64,000 nucleotides of DNA from Clytia hemisphaerica (Eukaryota > Cnidaria > Hydrozoa > Leptothecata > Clytiidae): NCBI GenBank assembly GCA_902728285.1, contig CACVBU010000402.1, positions 1,280,528 to 1,344,527 on the forward strand, read 5' to 3'. Shown here piece by piece: positions 1 through 11,579 of the stretch. The translations under genes were made by a program, and so were the position numbers. The notes under the pieces are model-generated. The model made no database searches and was not told where the DNA came from. It was given only the letters and a program-made list of their open reading frames with translations. The first letter of the stretch is position 1. Every line of letters starts with the position of its first letter.

Positions 1-680
1 AAATGAAAATACATTGAATAAAAAAACATTTCTCAAACAAAGGGACTTTTACTGATACTCTTTCGAATGTTTTTATGTTTACAATAAATAGAAACATTTT
101 CTATCTTATAATCAAAACATTCGATTGTAAATTTGCTATTTTTTTGTTAACAAAAGTATTAGAATGTGAGGTCACATATCTCGAAACAACTTTCTATCTT
201 TCACTTTTTTGCAGAATATCGTTGCGTAAAAAAGTAGCTTTAAACATAGTCAACATAGTTCGTTCCCCCTCCCTTTCTTAAGGGGGGGGATTGACACCTT
301 CCGAAAAGATGGATTTCAATCACTGTATGAAATTTTGGTTTTCATGAAAGAATGATTTCTGTTAGAGTAGTCTGAGTCAAAAAGAAGAAAGAAGTTTATT
401 ATTTTGGAAGATATTCAAAATGAACCAACAATGGTGACATTTTATTTTTGTGATTATATATATTTCGATCTTACAATCATCCTCAGGTCTAAAATCAAAT
501 AAAAACAAGAATTAAAAATCCGTTTAAAAAAAAAAATTTTTATCAACATATCTACAAACACTCCTTCCTCATCTAAAACAAATTGCAAATGAATAACCTA
601 AGAAAACATTTTTTTCCCTAGAAAACCGTATCTGTTGAGACATAAAATGAAAAGTCTCAAGAGATGAATAAAACAATTAT
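1..680. other. AT-rich intergenic sequence, no gene seen
   Basis: AT-rich sequence with short homopolymer runs, including a G8 run near 284-291. The short open frames here (for example 75-281) have no recognisable motif, start context or splice signals, so I regard them as chance. Confidence 0.5.
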
Positions 681-686
681 AAACAA

Positions 687-1050
687 TTAAAATTTTAATG
701 TCAACGCATGACTTTTGTATTCGTCCCTAGTGTTTAATTTTGGTTTTAGTTGATTGATTAACAAAGCCTCAAGAGTCATTAGATATTCTTCTGAGATGGT
801 AGATGATGCAATTATCTCGACCACATCATCGATAGAAAGTTCCCGTGCGCAAGCATTCATGTGAATCGAGACAGGTGCCCTTGGTGAACAATGTTCCTTT
901 ATTCGTGTGATCAAATGTCGACAAGTAAAGCCAACATAGCACGACTGACATCGTGAACATTTAATTTTATAAACGATCCAACTCCTAAAGGATTTTTCGA
1001 TCGGACACTTCAAAGATGGTAGCACATTTATTATTTTGCTTTCTCGCTCT
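687..1050 (-). pseudogene. Penelope-like retroelement fragment: GIY-YIG endonuclease domain
   Basis: About 120 codons are open on the minus strand. The peptide has the order expected of the GIY-YIG nuclease at the C-terminus of Penelope-like elements: VYKIKC (GIY strand), CxxC, YVGFTCR (YIG strand followed by the catalytic-type Arg), LITRIKEH, and EALLINQLKPKLN, which carries the conserved Glu. The frame has no ATG at its start and no reverse transcriptase is visible upstream, so this is a 5'-truncated remnant. A stand-alone GIY-YIG gene is possible, but the CxxC-YVG-RI.EH pattern is characteristic of Penelope elements. The family call is by eye. Confidence 0.75.
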
Positions 1051-3315
1051 AAAGATATTTGTTAAATATTTGTTAGCTATTTTTGTCCAAAATCCTTGGG
1101 GGTAGGCATTTTTAAAGGTTAGGGGGGATGCCAAGAAGGGGATGGGGGTCATTTAAGAAGGGGGGATCAGACCCCTTTCCGCACTATGTTTAATTTATCT
1201 AACTCAGTATGGTTTTCCGTAGTAATATTTTTTGTTCCCAAGCAGGTTCTCTTTCAGATGAAACAAAAATTTATCAATTTCGATTATTTTTTAATTGCCG
1301 ATGACGTCATCGATGACGTCATTTTTTGAGTTATTTATCTTTATAGCTTCTCATATCAGCTTCTCAGTATTTTGTGATATATTTTGGAATCCTTGGGGAA
1401 ATATCTTTCATTTAAGAGCCATATTTGAGCTTCTAATTTTCACTTTCATTTTCAAGTCCCAGCAAAAGTGATGACGTCACATGGGGACCAACAAAATGGT
1501 CAAAATTTTTCTCACCACTCGTTTTTGTAATCTTATAGACCTAATTGATCATTTAAAAAAGTTAGTTTGCTTTTAACAAGTCTGTGCACACGAAGAACAT
1601 TGTGGCTCTCACTATAATATTGTGACGGAATTTTGTCGGATTTTTTATATCAATATTGAAATACAGGAGGCAACCGAAGCTCACTTCAAAGAAACAATAG
1701 AAGATAGACGTCCAGTCGTTTTATATGTTCATGGGTAGACGCATCAGACGTAAAATATTTTTGGATTTTTTGAAATATCCTCCACTCCCCCCTAGTAGAT
1801 AGTTTCTGATCACTCCTTCACAAATTTCTTTTGGATCAAATCCCTTAAAAGTAATTAAGAATTTAATTGCAAAATTGACGTTATGAACTTTAAAAAGACG
1901 TTAATGATATGCTGCATCACCCTCTTTTATGAAAAGTGCTAAGTTTTAATGGGTAATTAACCTTTTTGTTTCAAAAATTTGTCAAACTGTTTTAAATTTT
2001 TCGGAAAATTTTTTTAAATTGATGCATCAAAAGTAATAGCTGTTTTTCTAAGAACAATTTGGATGAAAAATTGGTCAAAAAGCACTTTTTTCAAGATTTT
2101 GAGACAAGTAAGCTTTTAGAAAAATTTTCCGAAAGTATATTTTTAGTTTGGTTTACCTTTTGTACACACAAAAGTTTTTCAAAATATTTCTTCTTCGACC
2201 AAACTAAGCTCTTCAAAGTTGAAATACTCTTCGTCGCAAAAGTCTTCGTTTTCTTCTTCATCAATTTTTTACTTTGTGATTCTTAAATATTCAGACTCAA
2301 GGATAGTTGGCCTAACAGAAAATGTATAATGTCAAAGTTTTGTTAGCCACATCAGGCAGAAATTTATATTTTGTACATGACAAATATCAAAATTCACTAT
2401 GGTCAGAGCCCTTAAGGTGAAGTCCTGGTAAAAACCCCAATTTCAATTTCAAGCTATTATTTGATTTGGTTGGTCGTTAACCAGTAATAAAACAATTTTG
2501 TAACTTTTTCTAAAGAGTGCGTCATTTTTATTACTTCAAATGACCAATTATTAAAGTATCTTATAAAAACTCCATCTCGTCTGCAAAGTTGAGCTTTAAA
2601 GACTTCCTGCAGGTTGATCTTGCTTTTGGGGAAGTTTTTGGTCATTAGGGAATTTCCCCCGCCAATCACAAGCGTTTATTTGCCGTGCAGAAGTTAGAAG
2701 AAAATTAACAATGCTCGCCGTTAGTGATTTTGAAGACTTTTAATGACTGATGATAAGTTCAAATTTTGGAATCAGCCAGAAATAGCCTCAACTTTAAGTA
2801 CAATTTTAAGAAAACAATTTCGAAAAATGTTTTCCGGAGACTCGCCTGGAGAAAAACGGGCAAAAAGTTTTAGCCTGTTTTCACCCTCACATTAAAGAAC
2901 AAACCTCAAATTGAATGTGTATAATAATTTTGTATACAACTCGTTTTGTTTTTCAGTTATGATAGCAAACCCCCAATAAACTTCTTGACGATATAATTCG
3001 TCATTCAGTCGCGAACCATCAAACAAGATTATGACGAGAGATTTCGGCATCAGTATTTTTGGCACGGCACCTAAAAAAGCCGCGGTATTTTAAGAACAGT
3101 CAGTTCAAAAGGCCGCGGTATTTTAGGCACGGACAAATAAAAAGACGCAGTAGTTAAAGGGTTAACAAATTACAGGCTTTAAAATATTCAAAAATTCAAC
3201 AAAAACATAGAAAACGTTGGACTTAATCAAAATCGTTAAGAAAATTAAGGTTACGTTGTCATTACTGGTACTTTTCAACGTTTCAGGGGGTAGGTAAAAA
3301 AATGCTATATCTTAC
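1051..3315. other. Intergenic stretch without genes
   Basis: No supported gene. It contains TGACGTCA octamers (around 1302, 1314 and 1471) and, at about 3055-3165, two copies of a short gccgcggtatttta motif with related GGCACGG segments. The open frame 2059-2286 is low-complexity and judged spurious. Confidence 0.5.
1301..1322. repeat. 22-bp perfect palindrome holding two CRE-like octamers
   Basis: The 22 bases equal their own reverse complement around a central ATCGAT. They contain TGACGTCA at 1302-1309 and 1314-1321. TGACGTCA is the consensus CREB/ATF site, but the same octamer recurs in other repeat-like noncoding parts of the window, so this may be part of a dispersed repeat rather than an enhancer. 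Confidence 0.6.
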
Positions 3316-4233
3316 CAACGGATTAGAATAGGTGGATTAAGAACTCATAGAAAACACTCCTCGTTAGGTTATCAAACTTTTTTACGAGTTTGCTAGCAAT
3401 TAAAACTTGATAAGTTGTAAAAAAGTTGTAAAAAATCATTACTTTCAACATTTTCATTGGTCATTACGTATCACGTGGTACATTTTAAATAAGAAAATGC
3501 ACTTTTTTAGCCCTTTCTATCCAATGCAGAAATTAGCCAAATAATTTGAAATTTATTTTCCTAATTCTAAATACAGTCTTCTTTCACCAGTATGCAACCC
3601 ATTCGTGACCCATCGATAGTTTCTTAGTTATAGACCATACGTTAATTTTCACTTATCTGAAGATTGCCATTGACAAAAGATTAAAAATTTACATTAAAAC
3701 TGGTCTAGCGTTTGTTGATGCTAACACTTACTCTCGGGTACCTAATAGCCGTCCCCCCCCCGCTAATTAATTTTTCGAAAATTTTCCGCCCAGGACATTC
3801 TTATTCCAACCCCCCCGCTTATTAATTTTTGAGAAAATGTTTTTGAAAGTTCCCTTTTTTGTCTTAATTCTGCTGTATTAGCCTCCTTTTCAAACATATT
3901 CCACCCAGGACATTTTTATTCCAACCCCCCCCCGCTTATTAAATTTTGAGATTTTTTCCAACCCCCCTGCTTATTCCAAACCCCCCGGCTATTAGGTACC
4001 CAAGAGTAAGTGCAGGATTTAAAATATTTGCAAAATCATCAAAATTGATCGAATCATAGGACAAATTCGTTTTCGAAACTGTATAAATTGGAAAATTGTT
4101 CTTATAAAAACAATGAAAAAACTAAACGAGGAGTGCGCAGAGTCATTTACAGATTTTTCTTGTAACAATGAGAAGACAATGGATCTCTCTTGGGAGCAAC
4201 GAGAGAAGTTAATCCACCTATTCTAATCCGTTG
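3316..4233. mobile_element. 918-bp non-autonomous DNA transposon with 24-bp TIRs
   Basis: A perfect 24-bp inverted repeat lies at 3317-3340 and 4209-4232 (outer part AACGGATTAGAATAGGTGG). It continues imperfectly inward (actcctcgtt near 3357, aacgaggagt near 4125). A 7-bp direct repeat ATCTTAC flanks the element at 3309-3315 and 4234-4240 and is the likely target site duplication. No transposase frame is visible. A second MITE (3731-4006) sits inside it. The superfamily is not assigned; a 7-8 bp duplication would suit hAT- or P-like elements. Confidence 0.8.
3731..4006. mobile_element. 276-bp MITE, copy 1 (TA target duplication)
   Basis: Termini are CTCTCGGGTACCTAATAGCC and its near-perfect complement (one mismatch), flanked by TA at 3729-3730 and 4007-4008. 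The interior has C-rich runs alternating with cgcttattaattttt segments. An equal-length copy lies at 9097-9372. TA duplication and size fit a Tc1/mariner-like MITE. It is nested inside the 918-bp element at 3316-4233, so it inserted later. Confidence 0.85.
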
Positions 4234-4334
4234 ATCTTACTATACTAATTGAGTTTATGAAAATTTCTGTAACGCTAGCCCAGCATTAAGATACATCTCC
4301 GTCTGTCACGGGCTTCGCATAGCCGTAAGAGTAG

Positions 4335-4920
4335 GGGATTTTGGATTCCTGGCCAGAAGGCATTCTTCGACGTAAGGGTTTTCAACCCAATCGCCAAAAA
4401 GTTCAGGAATTCCACTGTCTCCAAAGCATGCGATGCAAACGAAAGGGAGAAAAAGAACGTTTACAATTCAAGAATCATGAAAGTTGAGCACGGCTCCTTT
4501 ACCCCAATTGTTTTCACCGCAATGGGCGGAATGGGGAGAGAAACGAAACATTTTTACAAAAGACTATCAGAACTTTTATCTGAAAAACGAAACGAGTCCC
4601 TTGCCATCACGACAACTTGGGTAAGAAGAAAGATTAACTTTGCCCTCTTGAGTTCGGTTCTCCTGTGCCTCCGCGGCAGCAGAACTCCATGGAGCAAAGA
4701 TAGTCTTTCTTCTTCGCTCTCATATAGTTCTAGTGATTCTGAACTTTTGTGTTCCTTCTAGATTTTTGACAAAACTTATTTTATTCAACATATCTAATAT
4801 TTGGCGTGCCGGGACTGCCTCCGTGCAAAAATTGTGTAGTATATATTTAATATTTGGCGTGCCGGGACTGCCTCCGTGCGAATATAAAATAAACTGAGCA
4901 TCAAAAAAAAAAAAAAAAAA
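4335..4920 (+). pseudogene. 5'-truncated RLE-type LINE fragment ending in poly(A)
   Basis: The reading frame FFDVRVFNPIAKKF, then HGSFTPIVFTAMGGMGRE, FYKRLSELLSEKR and LCLRGSR matches the C-terminal end of the element at 5085-6860 (same order, diverged sequence), so this is the tail of the same LINE family. A stop at about 4761 is followed by a short 3' UTR with a duplicated segment (4795-4826 and 4848-4879) and an 18-bp poly(A) tract at 4903-4920. The 5' part is missing, as is usual for target-primed reverse transcription. Confidence 0.7.
4795..4879 (+). repeat. Tandem duplication in the LINE 3' UTR
   Basis: A 32-bp segment (taatatttggcgtgccggga onward, ending cctccgtgc) occurs at 4795-4826 and again at 4848-4879, a 53-bp spacing. 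A related tgccgggacaggctccgg lies after the second LINE copy (about 6930-6947), so this is a conserved 3'-end motif of the family, possibly recognised by its reverse transcriptase. Confidence 0.7.
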
Positions 4921-5084
4921 GAGTATACGGATATAGGTAATCTGTTATAGCGTTTTGGGGGTAAAGTTGCAGTGTAAATCTTTCGCAAATTTTAAAACCC
5001 ACTTTCCTGTGGAAATAATTGACGTTTTTTGGTTTTTTGGGACCCTTGGGGCACAAGGTACCTGTTGACCGCAAAAATTCCAAA

Positions 5085-6965
5085 ATGAGACGGATGTATA
5101 ACAACGAAAGAACAGACGCTGTCATCCTTGTCGACGCAGCCAACGCCTTCAACAACATCAATCGAGAAGCCCTGATCCACAATATCAAGTATATCTGTCC
5201 CGAAATCGCAACATATGTTACGAACTGCTACTCCAGCCCAGCTAGGCTTTTCGTCGTTGGAGGTCTAGAAATCAAATCCCAAGAAGGAACCACTCAAGGA
5301 GATCCACTCGGTATGGCTATCTACGCTCTGGGTGTTACACCGATGCTTAACATCCTCCTCATTGGTATAGGCAACAACCACAACCGAATGGTCGCCTTCG
5401 CCGACGATATCACAGCAGCTGGGTCCTTGGACGCACTGAAGAAATGGTGGGATCATCTCCTCGAGATCGGTCCATCCTACGGTTATTATCCACAACCAAC
5501 AAAATCTTGGCTGATTGTTAAACCCGACCAACTCGAACAAGCGCAGGAAAAGTTTGCTGGTACCGATATCAAAATAACATCCGATGGCGAACGGCACCTC
5601 GGGGCGGTGATTGGTACGGATGAAAACAAAAGTCAGTACATCAACCAAAAGATCGACGATTGGACCCAGGAGATAATCTTCTTGCTGAAATCGCAGCAAC
5701 TTATCCACAAGCAGCCTACTCAGCCTACGTCAGCAGCTACCAACATAAGCTGACGTACTTCCTACGCACCATCCCAACGATCAATGACGAGCTGAAAAGA
5801 GTCGACGAAGCTGTGCGGCACCGACTGATTCCATCACTAACTGGTGGACGCATCATCAACGACAGGAAAGAATAATGCTTTCCTTACCTCCACGTCTCGG
5901 CGGAATGGGACTGAAAATCTACGCCGAAGAATCGAGCCACGATCACAGAGACTCGATGAGTGCAACCGTGGCACTGCAGAATCAAATCCTTCAAACAAAT
6001 GACGGTGCACCCGAAGCGAAATCCAAGTCTCGTCTTCACAACGAACGGCAGCAACGTCACCAGGAAAAGCTACGAGCTTTCTTGGAGACAGCCGACATCA
6101 ACACCAAACGAACGATGGAGACGCTCAATCAAAAAGGTGTTTCAAATTGGCTGACATCCATCCCTTTGAATGAACAAGGTTTCGAGCTGACCAAGCAAGA
6201 GTTTTGGGATGCCATCAGAATTCGATACAACTGGCCTCTCGACCGACTACCATCAACTTGCGCGTGCGGATCATCGTTCGATCTAGCACACGCGCTCTCG
6301 TGCAAGAAGGGAGGATTCGTGTCTTTGAGACACAATGAAATTAGAGACATTACGTCCAAATTGCTAAGAGAAGTGTGCGTAGATGTAAGAACTGAACCCC
6401 TATTAAACGAACTTAATAACGAAGATCTACCAAGACATGCAAATGTCTCACGCGAGGCGAGACTGGATATAAGCGCTCTCAGTTTTTGGACTGCTGGCCA
6501 AAGAGCATTTTTTGATGTGAGGGTTTTCAACCGTTTGCTCGAAGGTACACCAATTCAAAAATTGAGAACTGCTTATCATCCAATGAACGCGAAAAGAAGA
6601 GACAATATGGTGAACGTATTTTGCAAGCCGAAAATGGGACTTTTTCTCCGCTTGTTTTTGCGGCAAATGGGGCGATGGGACGTGAATGTACGTTATTTTA
6701 CAAGCGTCTAGCTGAAATGATAGCAGACAAAAGACATGAAACTTTCTCAAAAGTTACTAACAGCATTAGAACTATCATATGCTTCTCGCTCGTTAGATCT
6801 ACAGTGAGATGCATCCGTGGATCGAGAGGTAGAGTACGACTCCCTCAAGATGAAGTTTAAGTTTTTTTTTTCCTTTCTTATACATAATCCATAATTCTAG
6901 TAGAATTTTATTTAAATCCAAAAGATCCATGCCGGGACAGGCTCCGGTATATAGTATATTTTATA
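5085..6965 (+). pseudogene. RLE-type non-LTR retrotransposon (R2/NeSL-like), three frame breaks
   Basis: The reverse transcriptase starts at about 5085 (RRMYNNERTDAVILVDAANA). It has the RT motifs FNNINR, EGTTQGDPLGMAIYAL and the catalytic FADD at about 5400. The frame shifts near 5690, again at about 5873 (the thumb-like LPPRLGGMGL follows) and at about 6615. After the RT comes a zinc-knuckle-like CACGSSFDLAHALSCKKGG and then RHNEIRD, EP, REARLDI and FFDVRVFN, the order of a restriction-like PD-(D/E)XK endonuclease found C-terminally in R2/NeSL/Utopia-type elements. The C-terminal tail is FSPLVFAANGAMGRE. An A/T-rich 3' end with the tgccggga motif runs to about 6965. The 5' end is missing. 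The family is placed by domain order only. Confidence 0.75.
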
Positions 6966-7084
6966 TTTTTCAATACCGACTTGTATTTAATTTCTCTAGT
7001 ATATTACGTTCCGAAAATGCTTGAACGATTAAGCTTTAAAAAAAAAAAATTCCAAAATTCGCGAATTGACCGTTTGACAAAATT

Positions 7085-7560
7085 AGGGGTAAAGGGACCA
7101 AATGACGTCACAGATTTTGGAAAAACTTCGAAATGCGATATCTCGAGTTTGAGAAGGAGTGGAGAGGTCGTTGACCCCTCATTGGATCGAGAATTCTATG
7201 GGGAATAAATTGGGAGGGGTTATGAAGCTTGAGTGTGACTTTGAAATTTGGCTGAATTTTTAGGCGTTTTCACTTGATGACGTCATCAAAACAGGAAAAA
7301 TGCGATATCTCGAGATTGGAAAGGAGCTAGGAGATGGTTGACCACTCATTGGATCAGAAATTCTATGGGGAATAAGATAGTAGGGGTAACAGTGGGTATA
7401 TAGAGATTTTCGAAAATAAATGTATTCAAATTGAGGCCTTTTGGGTCCGATGACGTCATTAAAACCTGAAAAATTCAATATCTCAAGTTTGAGAAAGAAT
7501 TAAGCAATGGTTGACCCCTCATTGGATCGGAAATCTTTCGCGTAAATGACAAATTGATTT
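7085..7560. repeat. Three diverged copies of a ~170-bp unit with TGACGTCA
   Basis: Units begin near 7095, 7270 and 7445. Each runs: TGACGTCA, about 20-30 bp, gcgatatctcgag (or aatatctcaag), gagaagga.., ggttgacccctcattggatc, then ctatggggaata. The third copy is the most decayed. A further TGACGTCA follows at about 7614. No coding signal. Confidence 0.7.
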
Positions 7561-8338
7561 CAGTAAAGTAAACAATCTATTGCCCTTTCGATGACATCAT
7601 TTAGGGCACAAATGACGTCACAAAAGAACATCATTGCCAATTTTCAGCTTGATGGCAATTTTGTCCGGGGTGTGGTGAAATTTCAACTAATTCTACCTGA
7701 CTACTAGAGAAACAAAGTGCAAACTCATGTTTTCAAAACTTTCCTAGCCAACCCAGGGCAGCAAAACATAAATTAATAAAAAGCAACAAGATTTAAAACC
7801 AATTAAAACATCCAAAGATTACACCAGAGCAGAGTCCATGAACAAGTTTGCATGTATTATCACGACCAACCATGTTTCCTTGGAAAATGAACTTGCCTGT
7901 GTTTTCTTCTTTTTCATGTTTTCATGTAACAGAAAGCTCTATCTTCACTAGCAAGTAGAGGACTATCCTATTTTAGCTTCAGAATTGCTCCGCGCCGTGT
8001 AGATTGGTCCTTACGGCTTTAGCGAAGTGAGCGCAAGCAAGCGGACTGCATTCTCATATGAGAATGCAAAACGCTCTAGGGAGACCAGGCTGTAAACTAG
8101 AACATAAAATATCAAAAACTAGACTGTGAAATAGTTTACAACCTGGATATCCAGGCTACTTCTTTCTGAGATATTTTAAAAACCAAGAATTTCAGTTAGA
8201 GTTTAAGAAAAACTATTAAAGTTTTGAGTAAGGAAAAATGAAGTCTGTTATTCCCTGTAGGTTCAGTAGCGAAGTATCTCAATATTGGTAACCATCTGAT
8301 TATCCCTTTAATTCATTTTCGCATATTTCAAGCCATTT
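7561..8338. other. Intergenic; contains a 20-bp palindrome and a small inverted repeat
   Basis: No gene is visible. GCATTCTCATATGAGAATGC at 8048-8067 is a perfect palindrome. Just after it, ccaggctgtaaacta (about 8088) and tagtttacaacctgg (about 8134) form an imperfect inverted repeat, suggesting a small decayed MITE. Confidence 0.5.
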
Positions 8339-9420
8339 TCATGTTGAGTTTTGATATTTACGTGATCTGACATCCACTAAATCTTGCTGATTGTAAATGA
8401 TCATTTCAGTTTTGGCAGCGTTCAGGTATAAACCAACATTTTCAGCTTCAATTTCGACTTCCGAGAGAAGATTTTGTGCTTCTTGCAGAGCATCGAGTGT
8501 GAGTGCTATGTCACCCGTAAAATCCAGGTCACTCATTTTGATTGGAGGGTGTCTCTTGCTTCTGCGACTGGTTAAGATGAACCCTAGATGCCCTGTTTTG
8601 GATGTAGCTTCTCGCATGACGTAGTCATATAGTAAAGAGGTAAGGTGCAAGAGTGTCGCCTTGAAGTACTCCAGCCAAGATTGCTCTTGTGTTTTTGTAA
8701 AGAAGTTTGACTGCCTGTACGAGCTTGTTTGGTATCCCATATGCTTTCAGTATACTGAAAATTCAATCTCGATGTATGCTGACAATGGCCTTCCGAAAGT
8801 CTAGGAAAAGAATTACTGCTGGTAGATTGTTGGACTTTACACTTAATAAGTCGTCTCAATGCAAGGATCTGGGACGCTGTCGATCTACCTGGTCTGAATC
8901 CGTTTTGATTCGAGCGTAGATGAGGGTCAAGAACTGGTTGGATACAATTAAGGCTCATACGGTTTACCAGTTTTGCAACAAAAGCATTCAACGATATTCC
9001 ACGGTAGTTTCCCCCTTTGATGAGATCGCACCTTCTTTGGTACTGGGATAACGTTACTGATCGACCATTGATCAGGTTTATCACCATTCATGAGTACTCT
9101 CGGGTACCTAATAGCCGTCCCCCCCCCGCTAATTAATTTTTCGAAAATTTTCCACCCAGGACATTCTTATTCCAACCCCCCCCCCGCTTATTAATTTTTG
9201 GGAAAATGTTTTTGAAAGTTCCCTCTTTTGTCCTAATTCTGCTGTATTAGCCTCCTTTTCAAAAATTTTCCACCCAGAACATTTTTATTCCAATCCCCCC
9301 GCTCATTAAGTTTTGAGATTTTTTCCAACCCCCCGCTTATTCCAAACCCCCCGGCTATTAGGTACCCGAGAGTAGATCGTTTGCAAAATCTAGAAGAGGT
9401 TGTTCAATATTGCAGATCTT
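8339..9420 (-). pseudogene. RTE-like LINE reverse transcriptase remnant, split by a MITE
   Basis: Reading on the minus strand: QPLLDFANDL (about 9375-9410), then, beyond the MITE at 9097-9372, LMNGDKPDQW, IKGGNYRGISLNAFVAKLVN, DPHLRSNQNGFRPGRSTASQ and ILALRRLI, and finally MSDLDFTGDIAL with KTEMIIYN. These are RT fingers/palm motifs in order; DFTGDIAL stands where LDFADDIAL is expected, so one catalytic Asp is lost. At least two frame changes occur (about 8990 and 8740). Clearly a dead copy. The RTE-like placement rests on the NYRGISL and QILALRR style of motifs. Confidence 0.7.
9097..9372. mobile_element. 276-bp MITE, copy 2 (TA target duplication)
   Basis: Same family and same length as 3731-4006, with perfect 20-bp termini CTCTCGGGTACCTAATAGCC and complement. 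It is flanked by TA at 9095-9096 and 9373-9374. Removing the element and one TA restores an uninterrupted reading frame of the RTE-like reverse transcriptase (…ANDLLMNGD…), which confirms both ends and the TA duplication. Confidence 0.9.
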
Positions 9421-10870
9421 GACTTGGGCGAATCATCGAGAGAAGTTTCAATCGTGATGTGGCTTTGCTGATCGCATTGTCAAATAGTGATCACTTAGTC
9501 GAGTCTGTGGGTCGAATAGTATACCCAGGTATTTATGGTGGTTAGTTTATTGGTGTGGAGTTGTAGTTTAGTTTGATGTCAGTTTCGTTAAGCTTTTTAG
9601 CAGTTGAAAATAACATTGATTCAGTTTTTCCTTTTTGCAAATTGATTCTCAAGTTCGTTGTCAGCGAGAAAGCGTTGGACATTGGTGATCTCAGTATTCA
9701 GGGTATTGTTGACTTCCTCCGACGTTTTTACGGACGAAAAGATGACGATATCATCGGCAAACATGACGGTGTTGCAAGTTGTCAAACAGTCGGGGAAGTC
9801 GCTGAAAAACAGGAGGAACAACAGTGGTCCCAAAATGCTTTCTTGGGGAACGCCGCAGGTAACAGCTCTTGGGTCGGAGGTCTCTTTGTCGTATACTACA
9901 AACTGCTGGCGATTAAACAGGTAGTCTTGGAACCAAACTAGATCGGTATCTTTTATTCCGTGAGATGGAAGTTTTTGTAGTAGTGATCCATGACTTATGG
10001 TATCGAAAGCCTTGGATAAGTCTAAGAACAATGTACTGACGTACTTCCCGTTTTCTATAGCCGAATTGCTGATCTGTAGGTAGGGGATTTTCTTCGAGGT
10101 GGTGTGTTAATTGTTTTTGTACAATTTTTTCTGCACTTTTGGAATTCACCAGAAGGATGAAAATGGGACGGTAGTTTTCCGCTGAAGAGATGGAGCCGGA
10201 TTTGAAGAGTGGGGTGATTTTAGCTTGCTTCCATTCTGTTGGAAATGTTGATGTGGATAACGATTTGTTGATGATGTGTGCTAGTGGTTTGTTGATCACT
10301 GGTGCAGAATCTTGGAGTAGGTTTGACGGTAGCTGATCGATACCAGTAGCTTTTTGTGTTTGAGTTCTTGGAGGAGTTCGAAGATTTCGTCGCTTTCTAC
10401 TGGATCAAATTTGAAGATTTTGTCGGTGCGGATCAGAAATCTTTTGATTGGTCTCCAGACGAAGTTGAAAAAGGGCATTGATTTCTTCTTCAGATTTCGC
10501 GCCGTGTCAGCAAAGTAATCGCAAAACATATTGGCTTTCTCTTTGGCACTTGTTGCGGTAATACCATTGTTATGTAACTCCTCGATGTTACGAGAGGCTT
10601 TACAAAACAATCCTTGGATGTTCTGGTGGAATATTTTGATGCTTTTCTTTGGTAGCAGTGCGTCCAGCTCGGGTACGTTGCGCTTGGCATGCTCGGGACC
10701 AGGATGTCTCGATCCAAAGTGTCTCGATATCACCGGCTAAAAGCATAATAATTTTCAATACGTGAGTCGGGTTTGCGCAAAGCCTTCGTATGAATGCCGA
10801 TTGGATGTTCCTCGAGAGACTGAATAGCATGATGGGCTTTGGTTGGATAATGCGTTCGTTTGGTGTCAAG
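9421..10870 (-). pseudogene. CR1/Jockey-like LINE remnant, endonuclease deleted
   Basis: On the minus strand the order is: a leader with LLAGDIET followed a few codons on, in another frame, by HPGPEHAK (about 10690-10740); the start of an APE endonuclease (FHQNIQGL); then directly ITATSAKEKANMFCDYFAD, so nearly the whole endonuclease is missing; then RT motifs TFPTEWKQAKITPLFKSG, NYRPI, MFLDLSKAFDTISHGSL, GVPQESILGPLLF and MFADDIV (about 9780); then a post-RT segment similar to LGILFDPQTRLSDH to about 9421. Several frame changes occur (about 10300, 10030 and 9620). The DIET…PGP remnant resembles the 2A-like ribosome-skipping leader known in some animal LINEs. Confidence 0.75.
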
Positions 10871-11165
10871 AGGCTCGGTGCTGTCGATTCGGATCTTCCC
10901 ATTTTCAAAACAAACAACAGCACGAAGATGTGAAACTTGACGTTTGTTTGCCAGTTTTCTTCTTCCTCCGCACGAAAAAAAGATATCAGCATGTGCAGAA
11001 TCAGTTACTCTTCATGTCAAACGAAATTTAAATCAATTACACTGTTTTTTATCTCGACTCTTAAAAACGAAGAGAATTTCACTGGACGTAAAAAAAAAGG
11101 GTCCGTTGGCGTTGTTGCTGTGTAATTTCACAGTACAGCCCGAAAAAACCGGTCATTATTGTATT

Positions 11166-11463
11166 TGTTAACCGTTTACTTCAGCTTCGATTGATTTTTC
11201 GCTCTTTATCCAGAAAAAAAAGCGAAAAAAGCAAAAAAACAAGCGGAAAGAAATCAAAATTGCTTTAATTTCTGACGTGTCAAGAATGAAAAATGAGACA
11301 CAGATATCAACGCAGTGTTCATTTTCCTTTGAAAAACTGACGTCACAACGAGTTTTCCTAACGACGGGCAACCCTGTGCGGCATAGGCCCGTCGTTATGT
11401 GAAAAGAACTAATTAAGTTGCGCAAAAAGCCGTGTAGCTCTTCGAAAAAGTAAACGGTTAACA
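11166..11463. mobile_element. 298-bp MITE-like element with 16-bp TIRs and an internal hairpin
   Basis: TGTTAACCGTTTACTT at 11166-11181 and its exact complement at 11448-11463 bound a gene-free segment. Inside, 11359-11397 is an 11-bp perfect stem (taacgacgggc / gcccgtcgtta) with a 17-nt loop. A TGACGTCA octamer lies at about 11339. No clear target duplication was found. The superfamily is unknown. Confidence 0.7.
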
Positions 11464-11579
11464 GCTTTCAATAAAAAATCCGTCCAAAAGTAAATTTGAC
11501 TTTTGAATCGAAGAAGCCCCTACAGTGTCTTTCAAAGAAAAATAATTTTGATGTCAATTATTCACTGTAACGTGCTAAA

